DNA of 64,000 nt from Kudoa neothunni (GCA_964304625.1 OZ199840.1:1550001-1614000); one strand, 5' to 3'; counted from the stretch's first letter, positions 50,951 to 63,802 are shown. The notes: generated by a model from the letters alone, not told the origin. A program made the numbers and translations.

Positions 50951-51619
50951 AGGGTACATGTCAAAACATAATTTCATCTTGGATTCATTTTTTGAATAAA
51001 CGTATTTAATGTTATATGGATATATTTTTTAATTTTGCTTAAACCTCCAAATTCCAAGTTCAATTGTAGGATACTTGTAGCTTTTTTATACTTGCCGTAA
51101 AGTTAGATATTCATCTGTTTGGCTTTTGATACAAAACATATTAGTTTTTGTAATTCATTTTTATTAATTCAAATTAAGATTAACTATACTATTATAATAA
51201 TGATTAAAACACTCACAAAATTAAAATGACGCCATTTGACAACATCATTTTTATTATTTTTACAACGTAATCAAGCTAAAACATAGTTACAAAAAAATAA
51301 ACTCAACTTATTATTTTTTAGAAATTAAAAATAATTGCGATATTTTAAGTGCTTCGATTTCGAAGAATTGCAGTTACCATGATCTAATTTATGAAAATTG
51401 AATTCATCTCAATATAAGTTTCTAAAATAATATTGTACACATAACTATGCTTTACATTATTCGATAATTGGAGGATAACCATATATTTAGTAAAAAATTA
51501 TGAATATATTCAGTTAAATATTAATTCTAATCCTTTTATTAGTCGTGATTCTCTAAATAAGTGTTTTCCTACAAATTATTTTTCCATAGCTCATGGTAAT
51601 TTCACCGTTATTATTTGTT

Positions 51620-52080
51620 TTCAACTTAAAAATCCCGGCACAACTTATTATGTTGCGGAGTTATGGCATGTTAGAGCATCCTCACCAACAATTTTGACAC
51701 CACAAAGCGAGTAACATTGAATCTCTTATCATTCAGTGGTAGTGTGGGAGTTTTATCTATTAAACATTCTCGTTCCGGGTAAATCACCAACCACAACCCT
51801 ATGCTTAAAAATTATGACACTCCGAAGATTTCACGTCTGTTAGTGAATTTTTGACTACTCAAACGTTTAATTCATCATCTTCTGTTAAACAAAATTAACT
51901 TCAGATGAAATTCCATTTATAATGCAATCAAGCGTTAAAAACAGTTCCCATTACGGGATAGGGACTCACACTCACTCTTACGGAAAAGGCAGATTGATTA
52001 TCGGCGAGAATCGAACCAGTACCTTCTCTTATTGAGTTCAGTTACCACACTACTGAACTACACGTTTCCCGCGAATAACT
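51620..52080 (-). repeat. tRNA-derived SINE sequence, inverse orientation
   Basis: On the minus strand, 52075-51950 shows a second tRNA-like head: TAGTTCAGTAGTGTGG (A box) and GGTTCGATTCTC (B box). Downstream, 51860-51650 shares the body blocks of the 47.7-kb copy (GGTAGTGTGGGA, TTACTCGCTTTGTGG as seen on the minus strand). The two copies are diverged, so the insertions are old. Confidence 0.55.
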
Positions 52081-52089
52081 TCCGCGCTC

Positions 52090-52551
52090 TCTTATTCCTA
52101 TAAAAGTTATGGTTCGACTTTAAATTAGAAGATAGTTTTTATATATGTGTAAACCAAAAAATCTGAATGACAAACGCCACAAAATTAATTTTTTTACAAT
52201 TTAACATAAGACTTAAAAGTAATTTTTATAAAAAGGATAGATTAAAAATAAATATGAAATTTTGTAATTAACTCAATTTATTAGGTTTAATTTAAGAAGA
52301 ATGAATATCAGTTTTTACATATCACGACATTACACTCAACGACTGGTGTTATTATTTATTCATATTTAAATATATTATTTCTGTGTAAAATAATAAATAA
52401 ATATATCGATTAAAGCAATATTATAATGAACATTAAACACATGTATAAGAGTAATACAAAAATATCAAAAAAATTATAATGGCTTAGTTATGTTACACAT
52501 TTATAACAAAGAAAATTAATTATGACACATGAAAACAACTCATCCATCTAT

Positions 52552-52582
<31 letters not shown>

Positions 52583-53588
52583 ATAATAATTTAATATTTA
52601 TTTTATTTGGCGGCTTTTTAATATTTTCCTTTTTATGATGAGTGATTATAATAGTGGTACTTTTTTAGTGAATGAGACATGAAAAAATTCAAGAGGTTCA
52701 ATGGACTCTAATATTACTGTGTTTCCTCGAAAATAAGACCCCGTCTTAAATTAATTTTACAAAAGAAGATGTTACTAAGTAGTATTTTCGAGGTAGGACT
52801 TATATGTCAGACATAAAATTAGAAGGATTATACTCCTACGTGGATATTTAAGACATTATTGTATATTAAGGTCTGAGTAGCAACAAATTACTATTACCTT
52901 AATAAAAAATTAATTATTCATTATTGTTTTAATAAAACATAATAATCAAGGTGTCATCGAATAATCATTATCAAAATATAATGAAAAAATTCCAGGTTTT
53001 ATTTAAAATTCACACTAGGTCTTACTTTCATGGAATCACGGCATATAATACACTGGACTTTATTATTGAGGAACTATTGTGATAATTGAAGAAAATACCA
53101 TAACGTATATTTTCAATCCCTAACTATATTTATTTAATTAAAAAGAACGAATATTGGAATATAAACGAAATCGAATGCCATAAAAACATATGCCGATCAA
53201 TCCTAAGATCATTGCTCGACATTGTTATTCCGAAATATATTTCCTTATTTTTAAATAACAAATAATTATATTTGAAATTTTTACGCATAGCTGAAACTAA
53301 GAACAAACAAAGGTCATTCGAAACGAATTCCACTCTATGTACTACTTAATTTTTTATAAATAAAATATGTCCGGATAATTTAAATGCCTTCAAGAAGTTT
53401 GTGATAGATTTATCGCGAAAAAGAATGTATAAATAACGACAAATCTCATATTTTAATTAGCACGTAGCGCAAGGTGTAATAGATTAAATTAAAACAATGT
53501 GACGTAATTCGAAAGCGAATGCAAAAAAAATTCGATATAAAAATAGATTAACATCATAATATTGTTTCATTGTTGATAAAAATACGTG
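52090..53588. other. AT-rich spacer with an ATC microsatellite
   Basis: A (ATC)n run of about ten units at 52553-52581 encodes poly-His or poly-Asp only by chance. No gene seen; the right end is the 3' flank of the syntaxin gene. Confidence 0.4.
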
Positions 53589-54820
53589 CTAACTATTTGG
53601 AGTGGGTTGGGGAGAATTTTTTTTCACACTGAAATAGATAATGAGCACAATGGCGATCACTATAGCGAGTAATATTAACACAAACCACCCCATCTTTTTC
53701 CTCGATTTTGTCTACAGATGAAACAATTAATTGTAATTAGAACAACAGCAGATACTTGATGTTCATGAGCTTTGGACAATTGAACACGAGCGTTATCTAC
53801 TCGAACAGCAGCAACTTCCACATTCGCTTCAATGCTGTCTAAATGGATTTTTGTTGCTTTGTGTTGGAGGAGAAAAATTAGAATCACCTATGACCTCTCC
53901 CTGTTCGTGAATCATAGTAGCCAAATCTCGAAATATATCGTTGACACCGATGATATCTTGTTCAAGTTGACGAACAGCCTCTTCCCTCCGTTGGATATCC
54001 TCGAGTGTGAGTTCGGTTTCAACATGAGCTTGTTCTTGTTGAAATTCCGGCTTATCTAGACTTTATAGCACACATTACAACACATGTGAATAATCGTACT
54101 TAAATTGATTACCCCTCAATGAGAGTGCCTCCTTGTTCTGAACTTATTGAATGTTTTTTAGCTTGTCGTATGGAATCTTTTTCTTTTTCAGCCGCCAACT
54201 AAAAAAAAACCTACAACAAATATAAAAAAATCAAAATACTCGTTGAATAATCTGGAACTTCTTCAAAACATCCGCGAAATTATTTTTCAATTTTTCCAAC
54301 AACATAGAACGTTGCAACTACATAAACATTGTGAACAACCGACCGAAAATTCCCTCAACAAATAGTATACTTGATCCTGATGCGAGGGAGCAACCATTGA
54401 AGCTAGTTTTTTGAGACATTCACCAATTTTCTTGGCCAAATCGTTGGTGTAATGTTGTTGACGTTGTCTTTAGATCATTTAAATCCAAACGTAACACCCA
54501 CAAAAATATACAAATCATCTAATAATGTTGGAAACTCATTACTCGTGCCAATTTGTTGAACATACGAGTTGATCAAACTTACTAATATGAAGGATAGTTG
54601 TAAAGATACATCCAGAAACAAACAAAAAACAAACTTTGACTGGACATAGTTTGAATATCTTTCACCACATTTGAAACTAGTTTCTTATACTCAAATTGGT
54701 CATAATTTTCTTCATCTAACAAACACCAAATTGACAACAATCCCAATCAAATAAGTGTTTTGGGAATCAACCTGTATCTTTCAACTTGGAATAACCTTTT
54801 CCAAAATCGGCTGGTGCCAT
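53589..54820 (-). CDS. Qa-SNARE, syntaxin-7/12-like
   Basis: Nine exons from 54820 downward: 54772-54820, 54635-54715, 54512-54581, 54371-54467, 54240-54317, 54113-54198, 53888-54060, 53756-53838 and 53589-53711, with introns of 41-56 nt. They sum to exactly 279 residues, the usual syntaxin-7 size (about 260). The N-terminal three-helix region reads like Habc (LQRQQHYTNDLAKKIGECLK, then KNNFADVLKKFQIIQR). The SNARE motif spans about 175-239 with the central glutamine at Q207 in MIHEQGEVID. A basic TKSRKK leads into one membrane segment (about 247-266), followed by a short tail. Family members sit on endosomes and lysosomes and drive membrane fusion. The tail after the membrane anchor (KKNSPQPTPNS) is longer than is typical. 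Confidence 0.93.
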
Positions 54821-55646
54821 TGTAAAGTTTTGATTACAAAACTGGTTTAAAAAATAAATCTACCACCAACAGGTATCAATATAAAGCTGGTGATGATCTC
54901 AAAGTATTGCCGATGAGATTAAGACTCGTGTATGATCGCGGATTAGAGATACTTATTATTTGTGTGTATAGCGATTGTTGATCCATGTACACATTGAAAC
55001 TGTGGGGTCTCTCTATTTTTATTAGGCTACCTAAAATTATACTAAAGCAAACACTATTAAAGATGCCCGCCTGCTCGGGAATTCAAAAACACTTTGCGCA
55101 TACCATGTCATTTTTCTATTTTTAACCTTTGAATACCCACTCATCTAAATCTCAATTAATTCATATGGGTTTAAAATAAATATTTGCACAAGTAAGATTA
55201 ATGTGATTGTTTTCTGATTAAAACTCCACTCTAATGTTCTACTTAAATTTATCCACTTATTTACACTTTAATCAACTGACGAACTTGGCGGAAAATATTC
55301 ATAATGAGATTTTTTTATGTATAATTCATTATTTTTAATTTATTACATTCGTCGATTGAGTGTATTCCATCGAAGTATTGGATTTACTATTTTAAATCAA
55401 ATTTTATAATTATTATGTCGGTGAAAGTATTATTAACTTTCGATTATTCGGTGAATTTTAGGGTTGAAAATTTCACCCAATTTACTTCATGTAAACTAAA
55501 GATGAGATAATTTTTAGACAAAATGATGAGTTTTAGGATGTTCTATAGATTAGAATTTTTTCAGAAAACCCTTCTAAACTACAGACAACCTACTTGATTC
55601 TGTATGCAAACGAGTTTCCTATGGTGATATTTTGTGAAGGAAATTC
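54821..55646. other. Spacer, 5' flank of the syntaxin gene
   Basis: AT-rich DNA. No second gene start or element recognised. Confidence 0.35.
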
Positions 55647-55652
55647 TTGAAA

Positions 55653-55937
55653 ATGGCGGAAAAATTATTATATCCATCGTTGCTGGAGATTCAGATGGAA
55701 ATCTGTAAACTCAGAATTCCCCCAGTTATTGTTATTGTCCCAAGGAAGCCTAGTAAACAAAATTCCCATATTAAATATAAAGATGCGAATATTTCAATCA
55801 AAAATTGGATAATAATAATAATAAGCATTATTTTTGAGATTTGTAATAAATATTGCTGTAAGAAACATTTAATAAATGTTTGTGATTATTTTTACATTAA
55901 AATTTTAATTAAAAAACGCGCAGTAAATAAAAATTAG
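55653..55937 (+). CDS. Unrecognised open frame, 94 codons, one hydrophobic segment
   Basis: ATG at 55653 (a nearby ATG at 55647 is in frame). The first 35 residues look protein-like (MAEKLLYPSLLEIQMEICKL), and a hydrophobic Ile-rich stretch follows at about 50-62. GTAAACTC at about 55704 could be a splice donor, in which case only the start is coding. No family recognised, and nothing nearby supports it. Confidence 0.25.
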   Translation: MAEKLLYPSLLEIQMEICKLRIPPVIVIVPRKPSKQNSHIKYKDANISIKNWIIIIISIIFEICNKYCCKKHLINVCDYFYIKILIKKRAVNKN

Positions 55938-57410
55938 GTGCGAAAAATTAAAAGACGATTCTTTACGAAAGTGGTATTCGCAGAATTATAAAGATTATTA
56001 TCGAATTATTTATCTCGTAACACTTTATTCTTATTTTATATCAACTAAAATCTTTAATTTTGTTTCTTATGAAAATTTTTTGTAACAAATATTGAAATAA
56101 AAATCTTGGATTTTTCTCTATCCAAGGATCAATTGGATTGCAGTTTATTTACGATGGACTGTAGGGTTAATTATTTAGCTTCATTTTAATTAAACATTAT
56201 CTAAAATAAATACGCTTTTTTACATCTAATAAATAATAGTTATGGTTAAATTTTAAAGAAAAATTTTTGGTCTTAGTTTAAAATGATTAACATTAAGCGT
56301 AATAGGTGGAATAATAGTAATGTTATAAGTATCGGAATTATAGCGTTAGTTTTTCAGTATTTATGCCTATCGATTGTCACATTTTTCATATATTTTGTCG
56401 AGTACTTGATATAAGTCCGGATTGTGCGGTTTTAAGTTGTTTTTAACAATTAAGGTATTATTAGAAATGTATATAAATAAAGAGGTTTTTAAATAATATA
56501 AAAACAAATATTTCTCGATAATTTTCCAATATATGACAGCAAAAACTTATTAGATTGTGTTAGTCTCATTGTTTAATTAGGCCGAGTTCAATATGTGTCT
56601 AATCATCTCAGGGCTTTTGCTAGCTCCCCTGTTATCAAACTGCGACAGGTGAAATTAACTAGCTGAATATCCTCGTCATCATGGAACCAACACCCGCAAT
56701 ATTATATTACCATTTATCTATCTAATGAAGTTTGTTCATTCTGAAATTATTTTTATGCGTGCGAATCAGTCGAATCAGACTTTTAGTTCACGACCCTCGC
56801 TCTAGAAAAGGACACATATATAAAATCGATTTTCCTAATAGTGTAAATTGTGTATAAAGTGTTTTAATGTTGTAATATAATTTATTGTAGACTAGATGAA
56901 TGGGCTAATGGTCTGTAATCAAGATTTCTATCCAGAGTTTTAGGGGGCCTGCCGTTACAGCCTCACCTGAAGCAGCGATTTCATATCTTTAGATAGTGCA
57001 ATTATTGTTCAAAGACAAATCTGTAGGTCAAGTGAACTTACGTGATTTCTTTATAATAATGTAATATTATGATTTACTAACGTCGAAGATCTTACCCCTT
57101 ATTAATAATCCAAAGTTAAATATTCTTTTTTAGGCGCGTAACTTTATGATATTAAAGGCAATCAATAGCTTTGGATGGTTTAAATATCAGATTTTGAATA
57201 AAAAAACTATAACAAAGAAACGTTATCTTGGTTACATATTGTATTTTTAATCTAGCCTAAAATTATATTTTAATAAAACTACTCATATTTAATCTAAAAT
57301 TAATAAATATTGATTTCTGTTATAAATAGTAATATGCTAACAGCCATGTATATTGAGATTAAAATAATATTTCTTGGATTTTTTAATTAAAACGAATATT
57401 ATAACAGTAT
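55938..57410. other. AT-rich spacer
   Basis: No gene, repeat or RNA recognised. Confidence 0.35.
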
Positions 57411-57414
57411 CATT

Positions 57415-58060
57415 ATTTAGTCGGCATCGACCACCAAACGTTGTTGGTACCTTTCATAATCTCATCAGTTTTTACGGACATTACACAGATCTTATCTAAG
57501 CATTTAATGAAATTTTTTATTTGGTCCTCATTAAAAGAATTATTATGGTTGTTATAGGTAACAATTCTATTTATATCCTACCACAAATAATTTTGTAACC
57601 CACCGCAACCACTCATTTCTTTCGTTATTTCCATATGTATATTATCGTCATAAGAACATATTATAACAATTGAAAAGTCAAATTTGTCGAATTTATTTTG
57701 ATGTCATATTAAAGAAATTCTCTAAAATATTCATAGTTTTAAGAAGTTCATCTCCTAAAATTTGATAACTAAATTATAAAGTGACCTTAATAACGGGAAT
57801 GCGAAAAGTATATAATTATTGATGCTTTAGAGGTGATGACACAGATCATGCGAGATACTTTTAGATCTGCATGAATTAAAATTTTTATTTTGTCTATCCT
57901 TAATCACCATTGTTTTCTTAAAGTAATATTTTAAAAATTCTCATAAAAATAAACCGACTAGCATATTTATGTATTGATTGCCGATAACCCCGATTTCATA
58001 GTTTCGGTGTAAAAACATAGCATATAAAAGTATTATTTATTTGTTGACCTTAAAAATCGA
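57415..58060 (-). pseudogene. Possible broken, unrecognised coding region
   Basis: Minus-strand stretches with protein-like composition occur next to each other: KILIHADLKVSRMICVITSK near 57800-57900, DELLKTMNILENFF near 57730, and NSFNEDQIKNFIKCLDKICV near 57480-57540. They end in NNVWWSMPTK and a stop at about 57418. They are interrupted a small number of times. I cannot name a family. It may be a decayed host gene or part of an old element. Confidence 0.35.
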
Positions 58061-58822
58061 AATTCTAAAATTTCTTATAGTTAATCCTTATAAAATTTAA
58101 TTAGTCTAACTTTGGGTTTCATGAGATAGAACAATATAGGTTCATTTACGAATTTTTAAAGAAATAAATACACCCGCTATGAATCAGGAGGAAATATCAT
58201 TAACGATTAAAATGAATACCCATCGTGGGTAGAATGAAAAGTCATGACTGCTGTCGCCATTGATTAATACTCTGTGCAACTTTCAGCTCGCCCGAATGCA
58301 ATCATAATAAAAGCGATACAGCTACCTTATATATAGAAATTGCGGTTTAATGAAAACAAAATTATTTTTAGATTAAAATCTTATTTTTGTTTCTGTAATA
58401 GAAAGTATCAATATTTTGCATAAGGAAAAATCTTCTTCGTATGTATCCCTCTGTTGGCACAATAGGATACATGCAAAACACAACTAATATTCGATGTGAA
58501 ATACATTTTATGAAACACTAAACTTATTTCAACTTTAGGTATATTATTTATAATTCACCCTTTATTAGGTACTGAAGGAGTTAGATGAAATTAAAGTCCA
58601 TTTTATTAAATAAATATATATATATATATATTTTGCTTCATCATGCTCATTACGTTAAAAAATTGGATTTATAATAATATTATTAAGCAATTTGATCGAC
58701 AATTATAGCTAATTGAAAATTTTATTAATCTTATTCATGTATTCACACCTCGTCTATTCCTTATATACGATAATTATTCAAGGTTCCGATTTATTTATTT
58801 ATTACAAATTTTATATGAAAAA
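58061..58822. other. Spacer upstream of Kunitz copy 6
   Basis: AT-rich DNA with a (TA)n run at about 58613-58631. It does not resemble the spacers of the five-copy array, and the CTATATACGA promoter motif is absent. Confidence 0.45.
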
Positions 58823-60271
58823 ATGAATAATCTATTATATAAAATAATATTTCTTCTGTCGTTTATTTCATGTTTTTCTGGTAACTATCATTTCTCTTAT
58901 TAAGCTCAATATTGCTTGTTAGATCCGATATTACCATCTTATGAAAGAGATGAGGGAGACTGGCCAATCGGTGGTGTTAAAAGCATGGATAATGTCATCG
59001 ACCGATGGTTTATTGACATCAACGATGCCAAATGTAAGCCTCTAGAATATCGCGGTATCAAGGGGAATTATAACAATTTTGCATCAAAAGGACTTTGCGA
59101 AATGCATGGTACGTTGTGAATTTAAATTTGGCTTATTATTATTAATAATAAAAGGGAAGTTAACTAAACGGGAAAAACTACAAGGATGTAAAAAACCAAT
59201 GCATCCAGGACACTGTGTAAAAAACACAGAAATAAAAGCGAAATACTACTTTGATCAGACAACTGCCAGCTGTAAAGAATTCCCATATAATGGATGTGGA
59301 GGAAGTTTTAATAGATATGACAATTCAACCGAATGTTATTTATATTGTTTAAGTATATTGCACCGACTCAAATGTTGAAAATTAATATATATTTTACTTT
59401 AGATAAAAAGAATGGAGGCCTCACTAACGCAGACGATACAAATATAAAAAAAATCGATAACGCAAAAGATTATTCAGTACCAAATTCTTTAGATTGTGAA
59501 CTAAGGCCAGACGTTAAAGATAAGGACCCAGGCACTGCGATTATTGCTGATATCAAAAACAACAAGTGCGCGTTTGCTGCAGTCTCAATTGATGTAAATA
59601 CAAGAGGAATATTCCGCACGTTTTCTGAATGTGTCAATAAATGTTATCGTATATACATTATATCATTTCAGCATTTAATATTTTGCAGCGCACAAGTTTA
59701 ATGACACTGACGTAGAAGCTAAGAAAAAGAGAGTTCCTGCATGTGATAGGAATCCTTATCAGACTGCCCTCGGTACTGACAAACAGACGATTTTCAGATA
59801 CTATCATGATGCTGAAAATAAAGTATGCAAGCGTATGGAAACTGGCTCATCAACAGGTAAAGACACCAGCTTTAATAAAGAAAACAACAGCTTTCCAACG
59901 ATGGAAATGTGTCACAGTTATTGCGGCGCAGGTACAAACTTGTTTAAATCAAGAATAAGAATGATGATTATTTACATTAGGTTCCATTTTCTTATTTAAA
60001 CTTATTAATAATAAATTTAGAAAATTACAAGAAGGAAATAAAAGTTGAAGAAACCTGTACTCAATCGGTAGGAGGGAAGTGGACGGATGGGGCATTTTAT
60101 GTAACAAGATACTATTATAAATCAAAAGAACATAAATGCCAGCCATTCAAATACAAAGGTTATGATGGTAACTCAAATAATTTTGAAACTGGAGAACAAT
60201 GTAAAAAAATATGTGGAGGCCATTATAATGGTGAGAATACAATTACGGTAGAAACTTCAGAAGAGACTTGA
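58823..60271 (+). CDS. Secreted five-domain Kunitz-like protein, divergent copy 6 (open)
   Basis: Exons 58823-58880, 58905-59108, 59155-59352, 59403-59648, 59689-59931 and 60021-60271, all introns phase 1, 399 residues. The first intron would be only 24 nt. The signal peptide contains LLYKIIFLLSFISCFS. Cysteine use per domain equals that of the tandem array: domain 1 keeps cysteines 3 and 5 (one extra Cys lies near the mature N-terminus); domain 2 has all six (QGC, GHC, ASC, NGC, TEC, LYC); domains 3, 4 and 5 keep 1, 3, 5 and 6. The shared oddities in a sequence this diverged show that the plan predates the tandem expansion. In domain 2 the residue after cysteine 2 is Val. No frame problem is visible. 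It is probably co-secreted with the tandem copies; its function is unknown. Confidence 0.87.
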
Positions 60272-60394
60272 TTAGAGGCTAAAAGAAATCTATCTCTGTT
60301 GCGATGAACGTATTTTAGATATTAGTTTCCCATTTGGTATAACTTTTTATTAAATTTTTTTAATCTGAGAGCAATTTAAGTATATACGCGTTAT
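60272..60394. other. Short 3' flank of copy 6
   Basis: Joins directly to the dispersed repeat; no polyadenylation signal is obvious. Confidence 0.3.
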
Positions 60395-62205
60395 CTATCT
60401 ATATTTATATAATTCTTTGTCTGTCTGACTACGTCCATAAGTGTGCATGTCCCATGGAGAAAACATTTTTTATATACAGCTTTTAATTCGCATTTGAATA
60501 GATGAAACCATTAATAAACATCTTGCATTTACTTAGAAGTATAAATATAGTAAATACCGTAGTCAGAAGTAAGGAGTTTTCAGTTTGTTTACTCAAATAA
60601 CAGATTACAAAATACCTGTATAATATTTAATTTTAGTTTACTTCGGAGTGATAGTCAATCAGAATAAACGTTTACTCACTATATACACAGATAATCTGTT
60701 TAAGTTTGGTATAGAATGTTTCAAAAATATTAAGTATGCGTGTTTGGAATGACTTCAAGGCAGATAATACCATAGAGCCATATTTACAAGAGATGTAACA
60801 TTTCCCTGAAATTCGAAGCATAACCAAATTCTTTGAGATGTATTTTTATTTTTAAAGCATTGTAGATATATTTAAGCGTAAGAGATTATGATTATTTTAA
60901 ATAAAATACATTATTTGAGATTATTATTGTTGCTACGTTAAAATAATTTTGGTTTCTATACGCATTGTAAAAATGATGTAGGATGTTTGTAGAGTTTCCA
61001 AATAATTAAATTATTATGTAAACTTCTTAAGTGAACATTTCTTTTTATCAAATATATCGATTGAGATTGAAACTATATTCGTCTTTTCGAAAAGTTTTTC
61101 CTCATTTTTTGGTTTTCCTAAACTTTCTTGAAAAAATAGCCGGTATAACTACTTTTATAAGATTCTGTACTTGATGAGATAATTTTTTTAAATAATGTTT
61201 TAAGTTCTTAGTAACTTAATTATTTCTTATCCTCAGACTTAGAGCTGATATTCAAATCAATATAAAAATTTTCTTTTCGCTAAAAATAATTCATTATGTT
61301 ATAAAAGCTGCATGAAAATATGCGACACTTCATTCTATACGTAATTTAAGAATTTATTGGTCTATTTGATCTAACGGATATTTTCACAAAGTTTTCCTTA
61401 ATCTAAGAATAGTTCAATATAACAAAATTTTCCCAGAACAATCAAGCAATACGTTTATTTTTAAAAGGGATGCACTCCTTCGAGACAACCAGTTTGATAT
61501 TTAAATATTTAAGCATTACTGGGATTTTCTACCATAAAACACCTTTACAATTTACATTTTAGATTTAATCGTATTTTGATAATTAAATTTGTATATTTTT
61601 GAACCAGTAAGTTTTTTTAACAAAATGCAAGTTTGGATTTATTTAAAAATCCGGAAATTATATTAAAATAGTGAATATATAAGTTACCACTCAGATTATC
61701 AAAACCTCATTAACATCCTTTAAAAATTGAAAAAAAAGAAGTAACAATTGATTATTTTGTTTCTGACGCATCTAAGGTCGATTTTATTTTTTTATCGTTT
61801 GTAGACTAATTAGTAATTTTATAACTAGAAGAATTAATTTTTATCACAAAATTATGAAAAGAACTGAATGTCCTATTTAAGTTATTTAATGATGTTGTTT
61901 AATGAATAAAATAACTTTAATCGTTAATTACTTTGCTCATAAAATTAAGGTCATACATTTTTGGTCATAATCTATAAAATAAACTTAAAAAATATCCGTT
62001 AATTTTCCTCAATACCTCTATTTATATTTGATTGGAATGTACGCGCATAATTTTTTTTAAATCATCACATTGCAAAATTAATGAAAAGCTTTAAAATACA
62101 ACAATTAAAATAGAAAAATAAAATTACAGTATTTAACGTGACATTTAGATTAGATCTTACGTAGAATTTCTCCATTCAAAAATAAAACTAAAAGTTAAAA
62201 TTTCC
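60395..62205 (+). repeat. Dispersed repeat, third copy, about 1.8 kb
   Basis: The start TCTATATTTATATAATTCTTTGTCTGTC is followed by the same ordered blocks as 3525-4840, including CGTCTTTTCGAAAAGTTTTT near 61080 and TTTCTGACGCATCT near 61761. It is about 0.5 kb longer than the left copy, with extra sequence around 60890-61020 and 61410-61490. No protein encoded. Confidence 0.6.
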
Positions 62206-63436
62206 CATCAATCACATAATGGCAGGTAAAACTGGACATTAGCGATAGTAATTAATAAATTTATTAAAATTATTTAGTGTTGTTAACATATCGTAGAAAA
62301 ACTTTGGAATTATTTTGGTCATAAAACACAAAAATTTATCTTCATTTCTCCTTTCCTCCCCTGCGTCAAAATCGTCTAAGTAGATTTAGCGTTTGATTGG
62401 TGTATATTCCTATAATGAAATAACTTGTCTGTAAATATCAATGACCATTATCAATAATCCAAACTATTCATGGAGATTCAGTCTTATTTTAAAAACTTTC
62501 GTGCATATAAATATGCTACGGTATATACAAAACTTATTCAAATCGACTTCACCATAAGCAGAATAGTGGAATCATGGAGAGAAACGACAAATTTTACCGA
62601 CATATCGACAAAAGTATATAACGATTGATAAGTAAGAAATAAGTTAAAACAATATTGGACAGTTTTTATTCATTATAATAATATTCTGCTACACAAGGGT
62701 GTAAATTTTAGAATGTTTCTTTTTCAAGTTAGTTTTTTTAAGAAGGATTTTTCTCCATATATTATAAGTATTATTATTTGTGTTATTATTTGTGTTATTT
62801 GTGTTATTTGTGTTATTTAAAAGGTCTGTTGTTAAAGTGTCAAAATCGTTATAATCAGATGTTAATGGTTGTTTTTTAGACTAAGTCTCTAACTTCATTC
62901 ATGTTGGAAGTGTTTTCGTCATTATCATTTAGCCAAACATTACAATACAAAATTAGAAATTGCCACATATGTTCGTCGATGTTTAAGCACGCAAATTCGT
63001 TTAAATTATGCCGTTATTTTTATTTAAATTAGATGAAATTCAAAATAACTACTTCAAGATGAATTATTACACAATTTATTTTAAAAAAATCTCTGGGGGT
63101 TTTTTCGACCTTAAGGTGCCAGGTGTAAGAATTTGATAAATATTCTATTTCTTTCTGTTAAAAGAAAAATAAATAATGTCTTCGGAAACAATCAAGGATT
63201 ATAAATAAGTTAATATTTCAAAAAAATTCAAATAAGTAATGATGGAGGAAATAATGACAAAAAAATCCGCGGGTAGTTAATAAAACAATGAGAAGACTGT
63301 TTTTCATTTAAGCAAAACATAGCGAAAATATAAAAGTCGTTTCTAATTCGAAAAAGCATAACCAAAGAAAATCGAAACAAAATTTTAGTGAAACAGAACT
63401 GATCAAAATTCTTGTCTTATTACTCTTAGAGTTAAA
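62206..63436. other. AT-rich spacer with a short tandem repeat
   Basis: Contains about four to five copies of GTGTTATTT(G) at 62779-62818. No gene seen until the ORF at 63437. Confidence 0.4.
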
Positions 63437-63802
63437 TTATCTTTTTGCGTTAAAACAATCGAAAATAGAGACAGTGTTAGTGAGTTTGGGATTGTTGTAG
63501 GGAGCTTCGGGAGTGCAATAACTGATGCGACGTGAAGTGGATTGAACAAAGCAGGATTTTTTCGCATGCTCAGTCCGATTTATGGTTAAATCTCTGCTAT
63601 AAAACTGATCTGCCTCGATAAAATGGGTCATTTTGCCTTTACGATTAAACTCGTCCGGTTGGATGTCTTGGGGAAGGGTTATAATGTGTTGTTCATTAGC
63701 AGCCGGAGCAGCAACTGCCTCAGTGGACCGAACTGAGTCATTTCCAATGGTTGGCTTATCATTTTCGATACCAACCTGATATATATCATCATTAGACTCC
63801 AT
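63437..63802 (-). CDS. Orphan open frame, 121 codons
   Basis: Begins at ATG 63802 and ends at 63437. It is noticeably richer in G+C than its flanks, with balanced amino-acid composition: an acidic start (MESNDDIYQVGIENDKP), an Ala-rich patch, then a basic C-terminal half with HFIEADQFYSRDLTINRTEH. No signal peptide, membrane segment or known motif. It may be a complete small protein or one exon of a gene continuing beyond the window. The composition makes real coding likely; the function is unknown. Confidence 0.5.
   Translation of the reverse strand: MESNDDIYQVGIENDKPTIGNDSVRSTEAVAAPAANEQHIITLPQDIQPDEFNRKGKMTHFIEADQFYSRDLTINRTEHAKKSCFVQSTSRRISYCTPEAPYNNPKLTNTVSIFDCFNAKR

Noticed and set aside
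48273-51250. ATGACGCCA at both ends of the Tigger remnant as terminal repeats
   Set aside because: The two occurrences are in the same orientation, not inverted, and the flanking sequence does not match.
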